NCBI GenBank assembly: GCA_963807735.1 | Contig: CAWEDI010000005.1 | Location: 124,001-188,000, forward strand | DNA length: 64,000 bases | Reading direction: 5' to 3' | DNA from: Roseiarcus sp963807735 | GTDB taxonomy: Bacteria; Pseudomonadota; Alphaproteobacteria; Rhizobiales; Beijerinckiaceae | Shown here: in pieces, positions 9,580-17,815 of the stretch | Layout of the letters: each line of letters begins with the position of its first letter | Numbering within the stretch: position 1 is the first letter of the stretch | The notes under the pieces: generated by a model | What the model was told of the DNA's origin: nothing | The model's database searches: none | The model's input: only the letters and a program-made list of their open reading frames with translations | Translations under genes and position numbers: made by a program

Positions 9580-10544
9580 CCGCGACCCGCCGCCTCGCCG
9601 CGATCGTGGCCATTGACGTTATCGGTTACTCGCGCCTGATGGGCCAGGACGAGGCCGGTACAGCGCTCATCATTCGTGAACATCGCGAGGCCGCAAGGCC
9701 GATCGTCGCCGGATTTAGCGGGCGGATAGTCAAAACGATGGGAGACGGCCTACTGCTGGAGTTTACGTCCGTTGTCGCTGCCGTCGAATGCGCGATTGCG
9801 ATCCAGACGCTGATGATCAAGCGAAATGTCGACGTGCCTAAGACCAAGCGCGTTGTGTACCGCGTAGGCGTCAAACTCGGCGATGTGCTGATCGAAGGAG
9901 ACGATATCCTTGGCGATGGCGTCAACATTGCTGCGCGGCTCAAAGGAATTTGCGAGCCAGGTGGCGTGCTGATTTTCGGCGCAGCGCACGACCACGTGCG
10001 CGGCAAGATCGACGCCGATTTTACGGACCTCGGCGACCAGGCGCTGAAAAACATCGCGCTTCCGGTCAAAGCCTACGGGGTGAAAATCCGAGAGGCGAAC
10101 GTTCCGTCAGTTACGTCCAGCCAAACTCCAGATCGCCCAGGACCACCGCGCCTGTCGATCGTCGTTTTACCATTCGCCAACATCGGAGGTGAGGTTGAGC
10201 AGGACTACTTCGTTGACGGAGTAACTGAGAGCCTGACCACCGATCTCTCGCGGATAGGCGGTTCTTTTGTGATCGGACGCAACACAGCGTTTACTTACAA
10301 GGGCAAGCCCGCCAACCTCCGACAGATTGGTCGCGAGTTGAATGTCCGCTACGTTCTGGAAGGCAGCGTTCAACGCAGCGGCAACCGGATGCGCGTAAAT
10401 GTCCAACTTATCGATGCCGAAACGGGCCCTATTTTACTGCGATTCATCGCTGCCAAAGCCGAGAGAGTAAGACTACGACTTCCTTCACCGCACCTAATCG
10501 ACTCGCCGGGTCGTTTTCGACTTTCCGCCGAAACAAAACGTTAG
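9576..10544 (+). CDS. adenylate/guanylate cyclase, 3' truncated paralogue
   Basis: 322 aa from ATG at 9576, overlapping the previous stop by 4 nt, so co-translated with the first cyclase. The catalytic domain is intact (AIDVIGYSRL, MGDGLLLEF, GDGVNIAARLK). The FlgO/TolB-like domain starts normally (VVLPFANIGGEVEQDYFVDG ... QLIDAETG) but the homology stops abruptly after the codons for DAETG near 10427. The remaining about 38 residues are an unrelated basic tail, and the WADRF motif and all TPRs are missing. There is no membrane helix comparable to the first copy. The cyclase domain may still work without its sensor, or the gene may be a decaying fragment. The break looks like a deletion or recombination junction. 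Confidence 0.75.
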   Translation: MTATRRLAAIVAIDVIGYSRLMGQDEAGTALIIREHREAARPIVAGFSGRIVKTMGDGLLLEFTSVVAAVECAIAIQTLMIKRNVDVPKTKRVVYRVGVKLGDVLIEGDDILGDGVNIAARLKGICEPGGVLIFGAAHDHVRGKIDADFTDLGDQALKNIALPVKAYGVKIREANVPSVTSSQTPDRPGPPRLSIVVLPFANIGGEVEQDYFVDGVTESLTTDLSRIGGSFVIGRNTAFTYKGKPANLRQIGRELNVRYVLEGSVQRSGNRMRVNVQLIDAETGPILLRFIAAKAERVRLRLPSPHLIDSPGRFRLSAETKR

Positions 10545-10639
10545 CCAGTCCTTTCGTAACGTCGGCCAAGTCTCGCAACCGAAGATTGCCCGGCATTGAT
10601 CGCTGCGGCATGTTAGAGTGGATCTGCGGGGGTTAAACG

Positions 10640-12157
10640 ATGTTTCGGGTTAGGGTTCGGACGCAGGGGCTATTGACGACTTTAGCGGTCGTCGGCGGCC
10701 TGATCACGACGGTCTCAGCGGCGCGAGCGGACTATACATTCTCAACCGCCGAGGCAGTTTTTCGAAACGAGTCCATTGAGGACCGAGTGCGACTACAACT
10801 CTTGTTGGCAGCCAGTGGCTACGTAAATTCCGTCCCGATGGTCGAGTTCAGCCGGCACACTTTTGCGGGCATCCAGGCGTTCCAGATCGACAACGGCTTC
10901 CCAAACACAGGAGAGGTCGAAAGCAATCCCGAGGAGATCGTTCGCCTGCGCCGGATTGGCGGCGAGATGTTGGACTTCTGGGGCTTCACTGTAATTCAAC
11001 ATCCAAGCAGCCAGGTACGGCTTTGGGTTCCGGGCAACCTGGGCCTAAATCGGCAGACTTCGCGATACGGCTACGTCTACACCGACCCCGCCCGGCGCAT
11101 CGGTATTCAGTTTATGAGTTTCCCGAACCTCGCCGTCGCGAACTCGCTGAGATCGACGCTAAAATGGTTCGCGGACCAGGGCGCGTACATCGACTACAAG
11201 GTCGCCAAAGAGGACTGGTTCGTCGTCTCGGCGTCGACGCCCGACGGGCAGGATTGGTACGCCCGGTACCACCAGGACGGGGCGGCTACTACCGGTTTTA
11301 CCCTGGCTTGGAACAACGCGAATAGGAATATACACGGCGAACGGATTGCGACCCTCATGTCCGCGTCGCTCTGGGCGGATCGGACCGGGGCGCCGATGCT
11401 GACCCCGTGGCAACTACGCGAAGGACATCCGCCGCCATCCCCGGACGTCGCGAGCCGCGAAGTCGGCGCGCCGCCTCCGGTGAAGCCGCTGGAGTCGCCA
11501 CAGCCTAAAGTCGCCGATGTGCCGGAAAAGACAGGTGTCTCGACTGGGACGGGATTCTTTGTCGATGACAGCGGTGATCTTCTGACAAACAACCATGTGA
11601 TTGACGGGTGCAGCGACATCAAAGTCAGGATGCCAGACAAAACGATTGTGGCGGCGAAGACGATTGCGCGTGACGCCGCCAATGATTTGGCGCTCCTAAA
11701 AGTGGACGGCGTCACGCCCAAGGCCGCTTCGTTCCGACCCGATGCGAAGCTCGGCGAGCCCGTTGCGGCGTTCGGCTTCCCGCACGCCGACATAATGTCA
11801 TCGTCAGGCAGTTTCACCCTTGGTAGTGTGACCTCGATGAGCGGCCTCGGGGACGACAGCCGCTACGTTCAGATTTCGGCGCCGGTGCAAGCTGGCAACA
11901 GCGGTGGACCGCTCTTTGACTACGACGGCAATGTCATCGGCGTAGTCTCGGCCAAGTTGAACGCGATTAAGATGGCTGTCGCTACCGACGATCTTCCCCA
12001 AAACGTAAACTTCGCGATTAAAGGCTATGTGATCGCGTCTTTCCTGGATGCGAACAAGGTCAAGCCGAACCCCCCGGAGCACCGCGAGAAGCTGATGGAA
12101 ACGACTGCGATAGCAGAGGTCGCGCAGGGGATCAGTGCATTTGTTGTCTGCCGTTAG
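10640..12157 (+). CDS. secreted HtrA-like trypsin-fold serine protease with peptidoglycan-binding-like N-terminus
   Basis: 505 aa. A signal peptide is visible (basic start, hydrophobic LLTTLAVVGGLITTVSAARA). Residues about 40-95 (RVRLQLLLAASGYVNS ... FAGIQAFQIDNGFPNTGEV) resemble a peptidoglycan-binding-like fold. A proline-rich linker near 255-295 leads to a C-terminal S1C protease domain with a complete triad: His in TNNHVID, Asp in DAANDLALLKV, Ser in APVQAGNSGGPLF. No PDZ domain follows, unlike DegP. It probably acts in the periplasm on misfolded or envelope proteins. A GGGGG run 8 nt before ATG serves as ribosome site. It is a separate transcription unit following the truncated cyclase. 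Confidence 0.85.
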   Translation: MFRVRVRTQGLLTTLAVVGGLITTVSAARADYTFSTAEAVFRNESIEDRVRLQLLLAASGYVNSVPMVEFSRHTFAGIQAFQIDNGFPNTGEVESNPEEIVRLRRIGGEMLDFWGFTVIQHPSSQVRLWVPGNLGLNRQTSRYGYVYTDPARRIGIQFMSFPNLAVANSLRSTLKWFADQGAYIDYKVAKEDWFVVSASTPDGQDWYARYHQDGAATTGFTLAWNNANRNIHGERIATLMSASLWADRTGAPMLTPWQLREGHPPPSPDVASREVGAPPPVKPLESPQPKVADVPEKTGVSTGTGFFVDDSGDLLTNNHVIDGCSDIKVRMPDKTIVAAKTIARDAANDLALLKVDGVTPKAASFRPDAKLGEPVAAFGFPHADIMSSSGSFTLGSVTSMSGLGDDSRYVQISAPVQAGNSGGPLFDYDGNVIGVVSAKLNAIKMAVATDDLPQNVNFAIKGYVIASFLDANKVKPNPPEHREKLMETTAIAEVAQGISAFVVCR

Positions 12158-12528
12158 AGGCGCGCGTAGGGATGCCTTAAGCGGTCGTCTTCACTGTGTC
12201 AGAAGCGTCGATTGCCCAGATATTCGGGTAGATCGACTGGCGAGAAACGGCGCGCTTTGTGAGAACACGAATGAGATTGGTTGACCTGCGACAGCGTGAT
12301 GATTGTAAGTATTTGTGTTTACGCGGCTGGCGGCTGCCAAATCGCAATGGTTGGCGATATTAGGTTTGTCGTCATGTGCTTTTTTGCTGGTTGATTGTCG
12401 ACCTCATTAGCTAGAGGCTCATCTTGGTGCCAATGAGTGTCGCCGAGGCGATCAGTATATCTCGGCGACTTCGATGTCCGAGGCAGCACGCATCTGCCAT
12501 TCACCGTTCATGAGTTAGTTGAGCAAAT
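12158..12528. other. intergenic, nothing recognised
   Basis: AT-richer than its neighbours; no supported ORF. It lies between the converging protease and small HTH genes. Confidence 0.35.
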
Positions 12529-12556
12529 GCGAACGGGGTTTTATCGCCCCGTTCGC
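12529..12556. terminator. hairpin between converging genes, candidate terminator
   Basis: A perfect 10-bp stem: GCGAACGGGG (12529-12538) pairs with CCCCGTTCGC (12547-12556) across an 8-nt loop. A T-rich stretch (GGATATTTTTATCC) follows on the plus strand. It sits 16 nt beyond the stop of the minus-strand HTH gene and downstream of the plus-strand protease, so it could serve either direction, better for the plus strand. Confidence 0.55.
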
Positions 12557-12571
12557 GGATATTTTTATCCT

Positions 12572-12784
12572 TTAGTTGAAGCAGCGTGAAGGGCTGACGC
12601 AACCAGTTTCAGCGATGTACTGTGTAATGGCGTCAGGCTCGTAACGGATTCGATTCCCCTCCCCATTGAATGCCGGCCCGATTCGGCTTCGCTGCATGTT
12701 GCGCAAGCGAAACGGACGAAGTCCCAAAATGCGTGCGGCGTTCGTCGTGGAGATCATTTGCGTTGGGTGTTTGATATTCGACAT
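12572..12784 (-). CDS. small helix-turn-helix (AlpA/excisionase-like) protein
   Basis: 70 aa from ATG at 12784. The sequence STTNAARILGLRPFRLRNMQ followed by RSRIGPAFNGEGNRIRYEPDAI and TQYI matches the pattern of small MerR/excisionase-type winged helices (helix-turn-helix, then a G-x-R-x-R-Y wing and a D-x-I/V helix). Such proteins are common as excisionases or regulators in integrated elements. No integrase is adjacent, so it may be the leftover of another element. The upstream extension to 12913 lacks family-like sequence. Confidence 0.6.
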   Translation of the reverse strand: MSNIKHPTQMISTTNAARILGLRPFRLRNMQRSRIGPAFNGEGNRIRYEPDAITQYIAETGCVSPSRCFN

Positions 12785-13129
12785 GTTTGTTTGACCTACT
12801 GGCGCAAAGCGCGCTTGGCGGTCGGACTCGGTGCGAGTTGACCATACGCGATTAACAAGACGGTCAGTTTGGCAAATCCTGCCGCCGAGACAGTACCGGC
12901 ACAGCGGCGGCAAGGGTCAATCAGGGTCGGTCGGAAGACTCGATTTTGTTGCCTCTGCGGTTTCTGGTGACCCGCGAATGCCGTCTGATATGGCCCGCAC
13001 TATTTTGACGTCAGGCTTCGCGCTGATCACGGTGTGCTGCATGGACCGCGACTAATCACCCGATTGACCTGGAGACTCTTCCAACTACGCCGCGCCCGAC
13101 ATCGATCCGCTCGCGAATTGCAACGATGT

Positions 13130-13903
13130 CTAGCCCTGCGATAAGTACTGCCGTGGCGGAACGCCGAGAAGGCGCTTGAACATCGTAGTGAAGGCGGCAG
13201 GATTGTCGTAGCCGAAAGCCATCGCAACGCTGGTTACGGACTCGCCGGCTGTCAGTTTTGGCAGCGCCGCGACCAGGCAGGCCTGTTGACGCCATGCGGC
13301 GAAACTGAGACCTGTTTGATCCCGAAACACGCGCGTAAACGTCCGTCGACTCGCGCCGATCGCAGACCGCCAGTCATCGATCGTGTCATGCGCTTTGGGG
13401 TTACGCAGAAAGGCGCGGCAGAGATCGGCAAGATCGGTGCGTTGCGGCAGTGGCAGCGAGAGCGGTAGCGCCGGTAGCTGCCGCATCTCGTGCAAGATCA
13501 AGGTCATCAGCGCGCCAGCGCGACCCTCAAGCTCATAGAGCAGCGGCAGGCTCAAAGACTCGGTGAGCAGACTGCGCATGAACGGCGAAACGCCAACCAC
13601 CTGGCAGCGGTTGGGCATGGCCGCCGTCACGGAGCGCTCGAGATAGAGACTCTGCATGCGCAGCGCGCCGACGCCGGCAACCTGATGCATCGTTCTCGGC
13701 GGGATCCACATACCGCGCTGTGGCGGCATGACCCAGGCGCCTTCGGTCGTCGTCAGCACAAGCGCGCCGGTGGCGCTGGAAAGGAATTGGCCTCGGCGAT
13801 GGCTGTGCGGGGCGATGAAGTGACCATCGGGATAGTCGTTCCCGACCGCGACGATGGGGCGCGGCGTGTCTTCGACGGCGTCGATCCGGATGCCACGAAC
13901 CAT
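13130..13903 (-). CDS. AraC family transcriptional regulator
   Basis: About 257 aa from the ATG at 13903 (MVRGIRIDAVEDTPRPIV). The N-terminal cupin-like sensor carries HFIAPHSHRRGQFL and WVMPPQRGMWIPP, typical of the AraC subfamily that binds small ligands. The C-terminal double HTH includes DWRSAIGASRRTFTRVFRDQ and TSVAMAFGYDNPAAFTTMFKR, ending with GVPPRQY. It is divergent from the MFS exporter with about 95 bp between starts, the classic arrangement for a local regulator of an efflux gene. The longer frame to 14089 would overlap the exporter gene and is rejected. Confidence 0.88.
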   Translation of the reverse strand: MVRGIRIDAVEDTPRPIVAVGNDYPDGHFIAPHSHRRGQFLSSATGALVLTTTEGAWVMPPQRGMWIPPRTMHQVAGVGALRMQSLYLERSVTAAMPNRCQVVGVSPFMRSLLTESLSLPLLYELEGRAGALMTLILHEMRQLPALPLSLPLPQRTDLADLCRAFLRNPKAHDTIDDWRSAIGASRRTFTRVFRDQTGLSFAAWRQQACLVAALPKLTAGESVTSVAMAFGYDNPAAFTTMFKRLLGVPPRQYLSQG

Positions 13904-13997
13904 CTTGGCCCACTCGCGTAAGCAGAAGGCCCGAAAGCGGTGGCGGGCCAGAAAGGATCGTTTATCATGGCGGCTCGGATAGCCAAGCGAGGTTTTC

Positions 13998-15224
13998 GTG
14001 AGCGCAACCGCCATAAGCCGGCCGGTTTCGACCGGCGTCGTCGTTCCGGTGCTCGGCGCGGTGAGCGTGTGCCACATGCTGAACGACATGCTGCAGGCGC
14101 TGTTGCCCGCGACCTATCCGATCCTGCGCGGCGACTTCAATTTGAGCTTCACGGAGGTCGGCGCGCTTACCCTGGTCTACCAGGTGACGGGCTCCATTTT
14201 GCAGCCGCTTATCGGGCTCTACACCGACAGCCGGCCGCAGCCGTATTCGCTGCCATTTGCGATGTTGTCGACGATGGCGGGGCTGCTGACGCTCGCCTTT
14301 GCGCCGGGCTACGCGATGCTGCTCGTCGGCGCCGCGTTGCTCGGAATTGGCTCCTCCGTCTTCCACCCCGAATCCTCGCGCATTGCGCGTCTGTCTTCCG
14401 GCGGGGCGCACGGGCTCGCGCAGTCCGTGTTCCAGGTCGGCGGCAATTTCGGTTCGGCGTTAGGGCCATTGATGGCGGCCTATGTCATCCTGCCGCGCGG
14501 CCAGCACGGCCTGGCCTGGTTCGCTCTCGTCGCGATCGGCGGCATGGTCATCCTGACGGGCCTCAGCCACTGGTACAGCAGCAAAGGGCACGCGCGACGG
14601 CTGGCGAAGAGCGCCGTAACGCGGCATCCCTCGGTCAGGGGGGCCCACCAAGTCCGGCTCGCGATGTCGGTGCTGGTGTCGCTGATTTTCTCAAAATACA
14701 TCTATCTCGCCAGCATCACCAACTTCTACACGTTCTACATGATGCAGCGCTTCGGGCTGACGACGCAGAGCGCGCAAATCTGCCAATTCGTCTTCTTCGC
14801 GGCCGTCGCCACCGGCACCGTGATCGGGGGCCCGGTCGGGGACCGCATCGGCCGCAAGAAGGTGATCTGGACCTCCATTCTCGGCGTGCTGCCGTTCACG
14901 CTGGCGCTGCCCTACGTCGGGCTCGAGGCGACGATCGCGCTCAGCGTAGTGATCGGCGTGGTCATCTCCTCCGCATTCCCCGCGATTGTGGTTTATGCTC
15001 AGGAACTGATCCCTGGTCGTACCGGAATGATCTCCGGCTTGTTTTTCGGCCTGATATTCGGCGTTGGCGGCATCGGCGCGGCAGCGCTCGGGACCTTGGC
15101 CGATCGGGCAGGGATCGGCTTCGTCTATCAGATCTGCTCATTTCTGCCGCTGATCGGCCTGCTGACGGCCCTGCTGCCAAACATCGAGAGTACGGCACAC
15201 AAGCGGCGCGAAGCGGGCGTCTAA
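13998..15224 (+). CDS. fsr: MFS exporter, fosmidomycin-resistance (Fsr) type
   Basis: 408 aa starting at GTG 13998, with GCGAGG about 6 nt before it. Twelve hydrophobic segments are apparent. Signature blocks of the Fsr family are present: CHMLNDMLQALLPATYPILR in helix 1, VYQVTGSILQPLIGLYTD, the HPESSRIARL block after helix 4 (HPE is diagnostic) and GPVGDRIGRKKVIW. The family exports fosmidomycin and other small molecules by proton antiport at the inner membrane. It is divergently transcribed from the AraC gene, suggesting inducible expression. The natural substrate is unknown. Confidence 0.88.
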   Translation: MSATAISRPVSTGVVVPVLGAVSVCHMLNDMLQALLPATYPILRGDFNLSFTEVGALTLVYQVTGSILQPLIGLYTDSRPQPYSLPFAMLSTMAGLLTLAFAPGYAMLLVGAALLGIGSSVFHPESSRIARLSSGGAHGLAQSVFQVGGNFGSALGPLMAAYVILPRGQHGLAWFALVAIGGMVILTGLSHWYSSKGHARRLAKSAVTRHPSVRGAHQVRLAMSVLVSLIFSKYIYLASITNFYTFYMMQRFGLTTQSAQICQFVFFAAVATGTVIGGPVGDRIGRKKVIWTSILGVLPFTLALPYVGLEATIALSVVIGVVISSAFPAIVVYAQELIPGRTGMISGLFFGLIFGVGGIGAAALGTLADRAGIGFVYQICSFLPLIGLLTALLPNIESTAHKRREAGV

Positions 15225-15473
15225 CGTCGAACCCTGAGTCCAGTGAAGCTACGCTCCTGCGACGCCGAATCACGAGGAAGGGCAGCGACCGTCATGGAGG
15301 GCCGCTTGACAACGTAGCTGACGCAGTCGCCGCACCGATCCTTGACGAATCGGCCAACGTCATCAGGCTCAGTTTTTGACGCCTGATCCCCGCCTCGCAC
15401 TTGCCTATGCAGCCGAGGGCGGAGGTCAAGACGGGACGCGCGTTGGCGTTGATAGAACGCGCACGACGACTGC

Positions 15474-17255
15474 CTACCCAACGAGTTTCGGTTTGTCCCG
15501 CATCACGACAAAATAAGGTCGGGAGCCATCGGGAAGGCTCCGCTTGATTGTATATCTTAATTTCTTTCCTTTTCCGTTCGTTTCGATGAGTCCGCGTTCG
15601 TGAAGCTCGCGCTTGAGTGCCGTCGCCTCATCGGGGCCGCCCGCCATCGCTTCGAATTTAGAATCGACGATCAAATATTCTGTTCGCCGACTATCGCCAT
15701 GACCGCGTTCGAATTTGTAGCCGACCGCAGGCGCTTTGCTGGAAACCCGCGCGCCGAGCTTTCGGAAGTCCAAGAAGCCGCTCTCCTTGCTGGCGTAGAA
15801 GATGCGGCGAAAACGACTATAACGCCCCTCGGTGGGCTTCCTAGCGCCATCAATCCCCTTCGATTCCGGCGTCGGTTGAGCAGAGGGCGCTCGGGCGGGG
15901 GGCCGCCCACTGGCGACCGCTAGTTCCTGGTCGATAAAGGCGACATGATCGCGATGACAAGCAAGCAGCGCTTCGAGGATCTCAGGCTCCGTAAACGGTA
16001 AGATCTTGTAGCGACTCGCCAGGCAACCAGATACGTAAAGCGTCGCGAACCGATTGCCGACGCGGGTTACGTCTCTGTCACCGGCCGACGCTATGTGCTT
16101 TGAAGCCTCAAAATAGGCCTCCTGGCGCTTCCTACCGAACGCTTCAACGGAACGGCGTGTTGTCTGCAATCGAAATTCGAAGTGTTGCAAGAACTCAGGT
16201 CCGGCCCATCCGAAATTTTTACATGCCAGATTGCGGATGTAATTGCCGTAATCTCTAAATTCGGCGGGAGTTCGAATACCTTCGAAAAAATATCGACACC
16301 CCACGGGGCGAGAAATTTCCGGCAGACGATCGATCAGCGCCTCCATTTCGTCGTCAAGCTTCAACCTCTTTGCAATCTTCACGATGGACGTGTTGGAAGT
16401 GCTGAAGATAGAAAGCGAAAAGGTGCTCTCCTGAAGCTCCTTCAACCGACCGCGACCTTCCCCATTCATGATGTTGAAGACCGCCTTGATCTCCCCTTCT
16501 CCGGCGTTGTGCATATCGTCCAGATAAAGGCACATCTGATTGAACGCCGCAGCGACGACCTCAAGCTTTCCTGTCGTGTTGTTCCAACTTACCCCGCAGC
16601 CAATCTTTCTTGAGAGCGTTGGGTCACCGCCCCACACGGTGGACGTAACCCTTCCGATTGTCGTCATGCCGAAACCGCCCCGGTAAACCAGTTGCAAGCT
16701 TGGCGGCTCGTAACCGAGCGCCCCGCAGACCGGCCCAGCGAATTGCAAACAAAAGCCAGCGATCAGCCGCGTCTTGCCCCTGCATTTTTTTGCGAGTTCC
16801 TGCCACCCTTCGAGCGACCCCTCCTGCCGAAGCCGGCGATGATAACGGGCGAACTCGGCATTAAAATATCGCTCGATGTTGATTTCGCCCTCTGGGGCCA
16901 AACCTAACGGCAACACGAATACTCCATCGCGCCAGCCGGTCTTCGCCGCGACCTTGAACGTCGGCTCCTCGCGCGCGGCATCGTGAACCCTGTTTAGAAA
17001 TTCGGCTCGAGCCTGCGGCTTGATCAACGGTTCACCCAGGCGGGTAAGGATCTTCAGTTCCCCCGACCGCGTATCGGAGATATTGTCCACATTTAGCATT
17101 GCGGTTTTTTGCTCAACCTTCACCTTCAAATATCGCTCGTCGTCCTCACTCACGCCAACGCCGATCAATTCGATATTTGCAGTATGCCGAGCCCCCTGAG
17201 ATCCGGTCCTGACCTTTCCTGGCCCTGCGCGCTTCGGACGAACTGTATCTTTCAT
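15474..17255 (-). CDS. DUF927 domain protein with degenerate Walker A
   Basis: 593 aa. Residues about 90-360 match DUF927, a superfamily-II-like P-loop domain found in mobile elements, often with primase or Rep: FKVAAKTGWRDGVFVLP, RLIAGFCLQFAGPVCGALGY, LQLVYRGGFGMTTIGRV, GVSWNNTTGKLE, MCLYLDDMHNAG. The Walker B acidic pair is present (Asp246/247). The P-loop reads GGFGMTT, with Met197 where GKTT/GKST normally has Lys, so ATP hydrolysis is doubtful. The C-terminal about 150 residues are variable and may bind DNA. ATG at 17255 overlaps an upstream small frame by ATGA. It is the last gene of the minus-strand element operon. Confidence 0.8.
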   Translation of the reverse strand: MKDTVRPKRAGPGKVRTGSQGARHTANIELIGVGVSEDDERYLKVKVEQKTAMLNVDNISDTRSGELKILTRLGEPLIKPQARAEFLNRVHDAAREEPTFKVAAKTGWRDGVFVLPLGLAPEGEINIERYFNAEFARYHRRLRQEGSLEGWQELAKKCRGKTRLIAGFCLQFAGPVCGALGYEPPSLQLVYRGGFGMTTIGRVTSTVWGGDPTLSRKIGCGVSWNNTTGKLEVVAAAFNQMCLYLDDMHNAGEGEIKAVFNIMNGEGRGRLKELQESTFSLSIFSTSNTSIVKIAKRLKLDDEMEALIDRLPEISRPVGCRYFFEGIRTPAEFRDYGNYIRNLACKNFGWAGPEFLQHFEFRLQTTRRSVEAFGRKRQEAYFEASKHIASAGDRDVTRVGNRFATLYVSGCLASRYKILPFTEPEILEALLACHRDHVAFIDQELAVASGRPPARAPSAQPTPESKGIDGARKPTEGRYSRFRRIFYASKESGFLDFRKLGARVSSKAPAVGYKFERGHGDSRRTEYLIVDSKFEAMAGGPDEATALKRELHERGLIETNGKGKKLRYTIKRSLPDGSRPYFVVMRDKPKLVG

Positions 17256-17703
17256 GATGGTCTCCTAAAGGTTATGATCTGCATAATCGGCTCCGCGCCC
17301 GACTGCTTACGCCGCATGCGCTTCACCAACTTCGGTGGGATTGTTTGGACGATGTCGACGCGTCGATCTTCGGATGATTCGCCCGAACGTGGGTTCCATT
17401 CGAGGATGTCCGTAGAGCAATGATCGCGGTCGTTCCGACGCTCGGAATTGCTTACCGTCGATCTCGGCAGGGATCGTTGCCTACGGCAGTAGCCGTGCCT
17501 GATCGACGTAGGCGGACGGGAAGAGAAAACGGTGGGGGAGGGTGGGTCATGTGTCTTCACGAAATTCGACTCGTTTCGTAAGAAACAATGGAAAGCGAGA
17601 TGTCGATCGTTGGAGTGGCCATGAAATTTGATAACACTCAACTTTCTCAAAGAGTAATAGGTATCCTGTGCAATTAAGAACTGCGCGAGCTTCCCAATTT
17701 CGC
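17256..17703. other. leader region before the DUF927 gene, possible small ORF
   Basis: A minus-strand frame is open through this region and its last about 60 codons (DILEWNPRSGESSEDRRVDI ... PPKLVKRMRRKQ) look protein-like, stopping at 17252 in overlap with the DUF927 start. No good start codon with a ribosome site was found, so I list it only as a possible small coupled ORF. Confidence 0.3.
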
Positions 17704-17745
17704 GTAGGCACCGTAGGCCTCGTAGGCATGTAGGCATGTAGGCAT
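17704..17745. repeat. GTAGGC tandem repeat cluster (iteron-like)
   Basis: Five copies of GTAGGC start at 17704, 17713, 17722, 17730 and 17738. The last three are exact 8-mers GTAGGCAT in tandem; the first two are spaced by 9. On the minus (coding) strand they read ATGCCTAC. They lie between the 490-aa gene and the DUF927 gene of an element that also encodes a putative Rep, so an origin or operator is plausible. Too short and unspaced for CRISPR. Confidence 0.7.
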
Positions 17746-17815
17746 GATTGACGGCTATGTCCCGGCAGCGCGAATTTGCGCCGAGGGACAAAAAATCCGC
17801 TCGGCGCATTAGTGA

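Noticed and set aside
13940..15379. 479-aa plus-strand frame rich in Arg/Ala
   Set aside because: Shadow of the MFS exporter gene in another frame; low-complexity composition and no family motifs.
17704..17745. Short GTAGGC repeats as a CRISPR array
   Set aside because: Units of 8-9 bp without spacers and no cas genes nearby.
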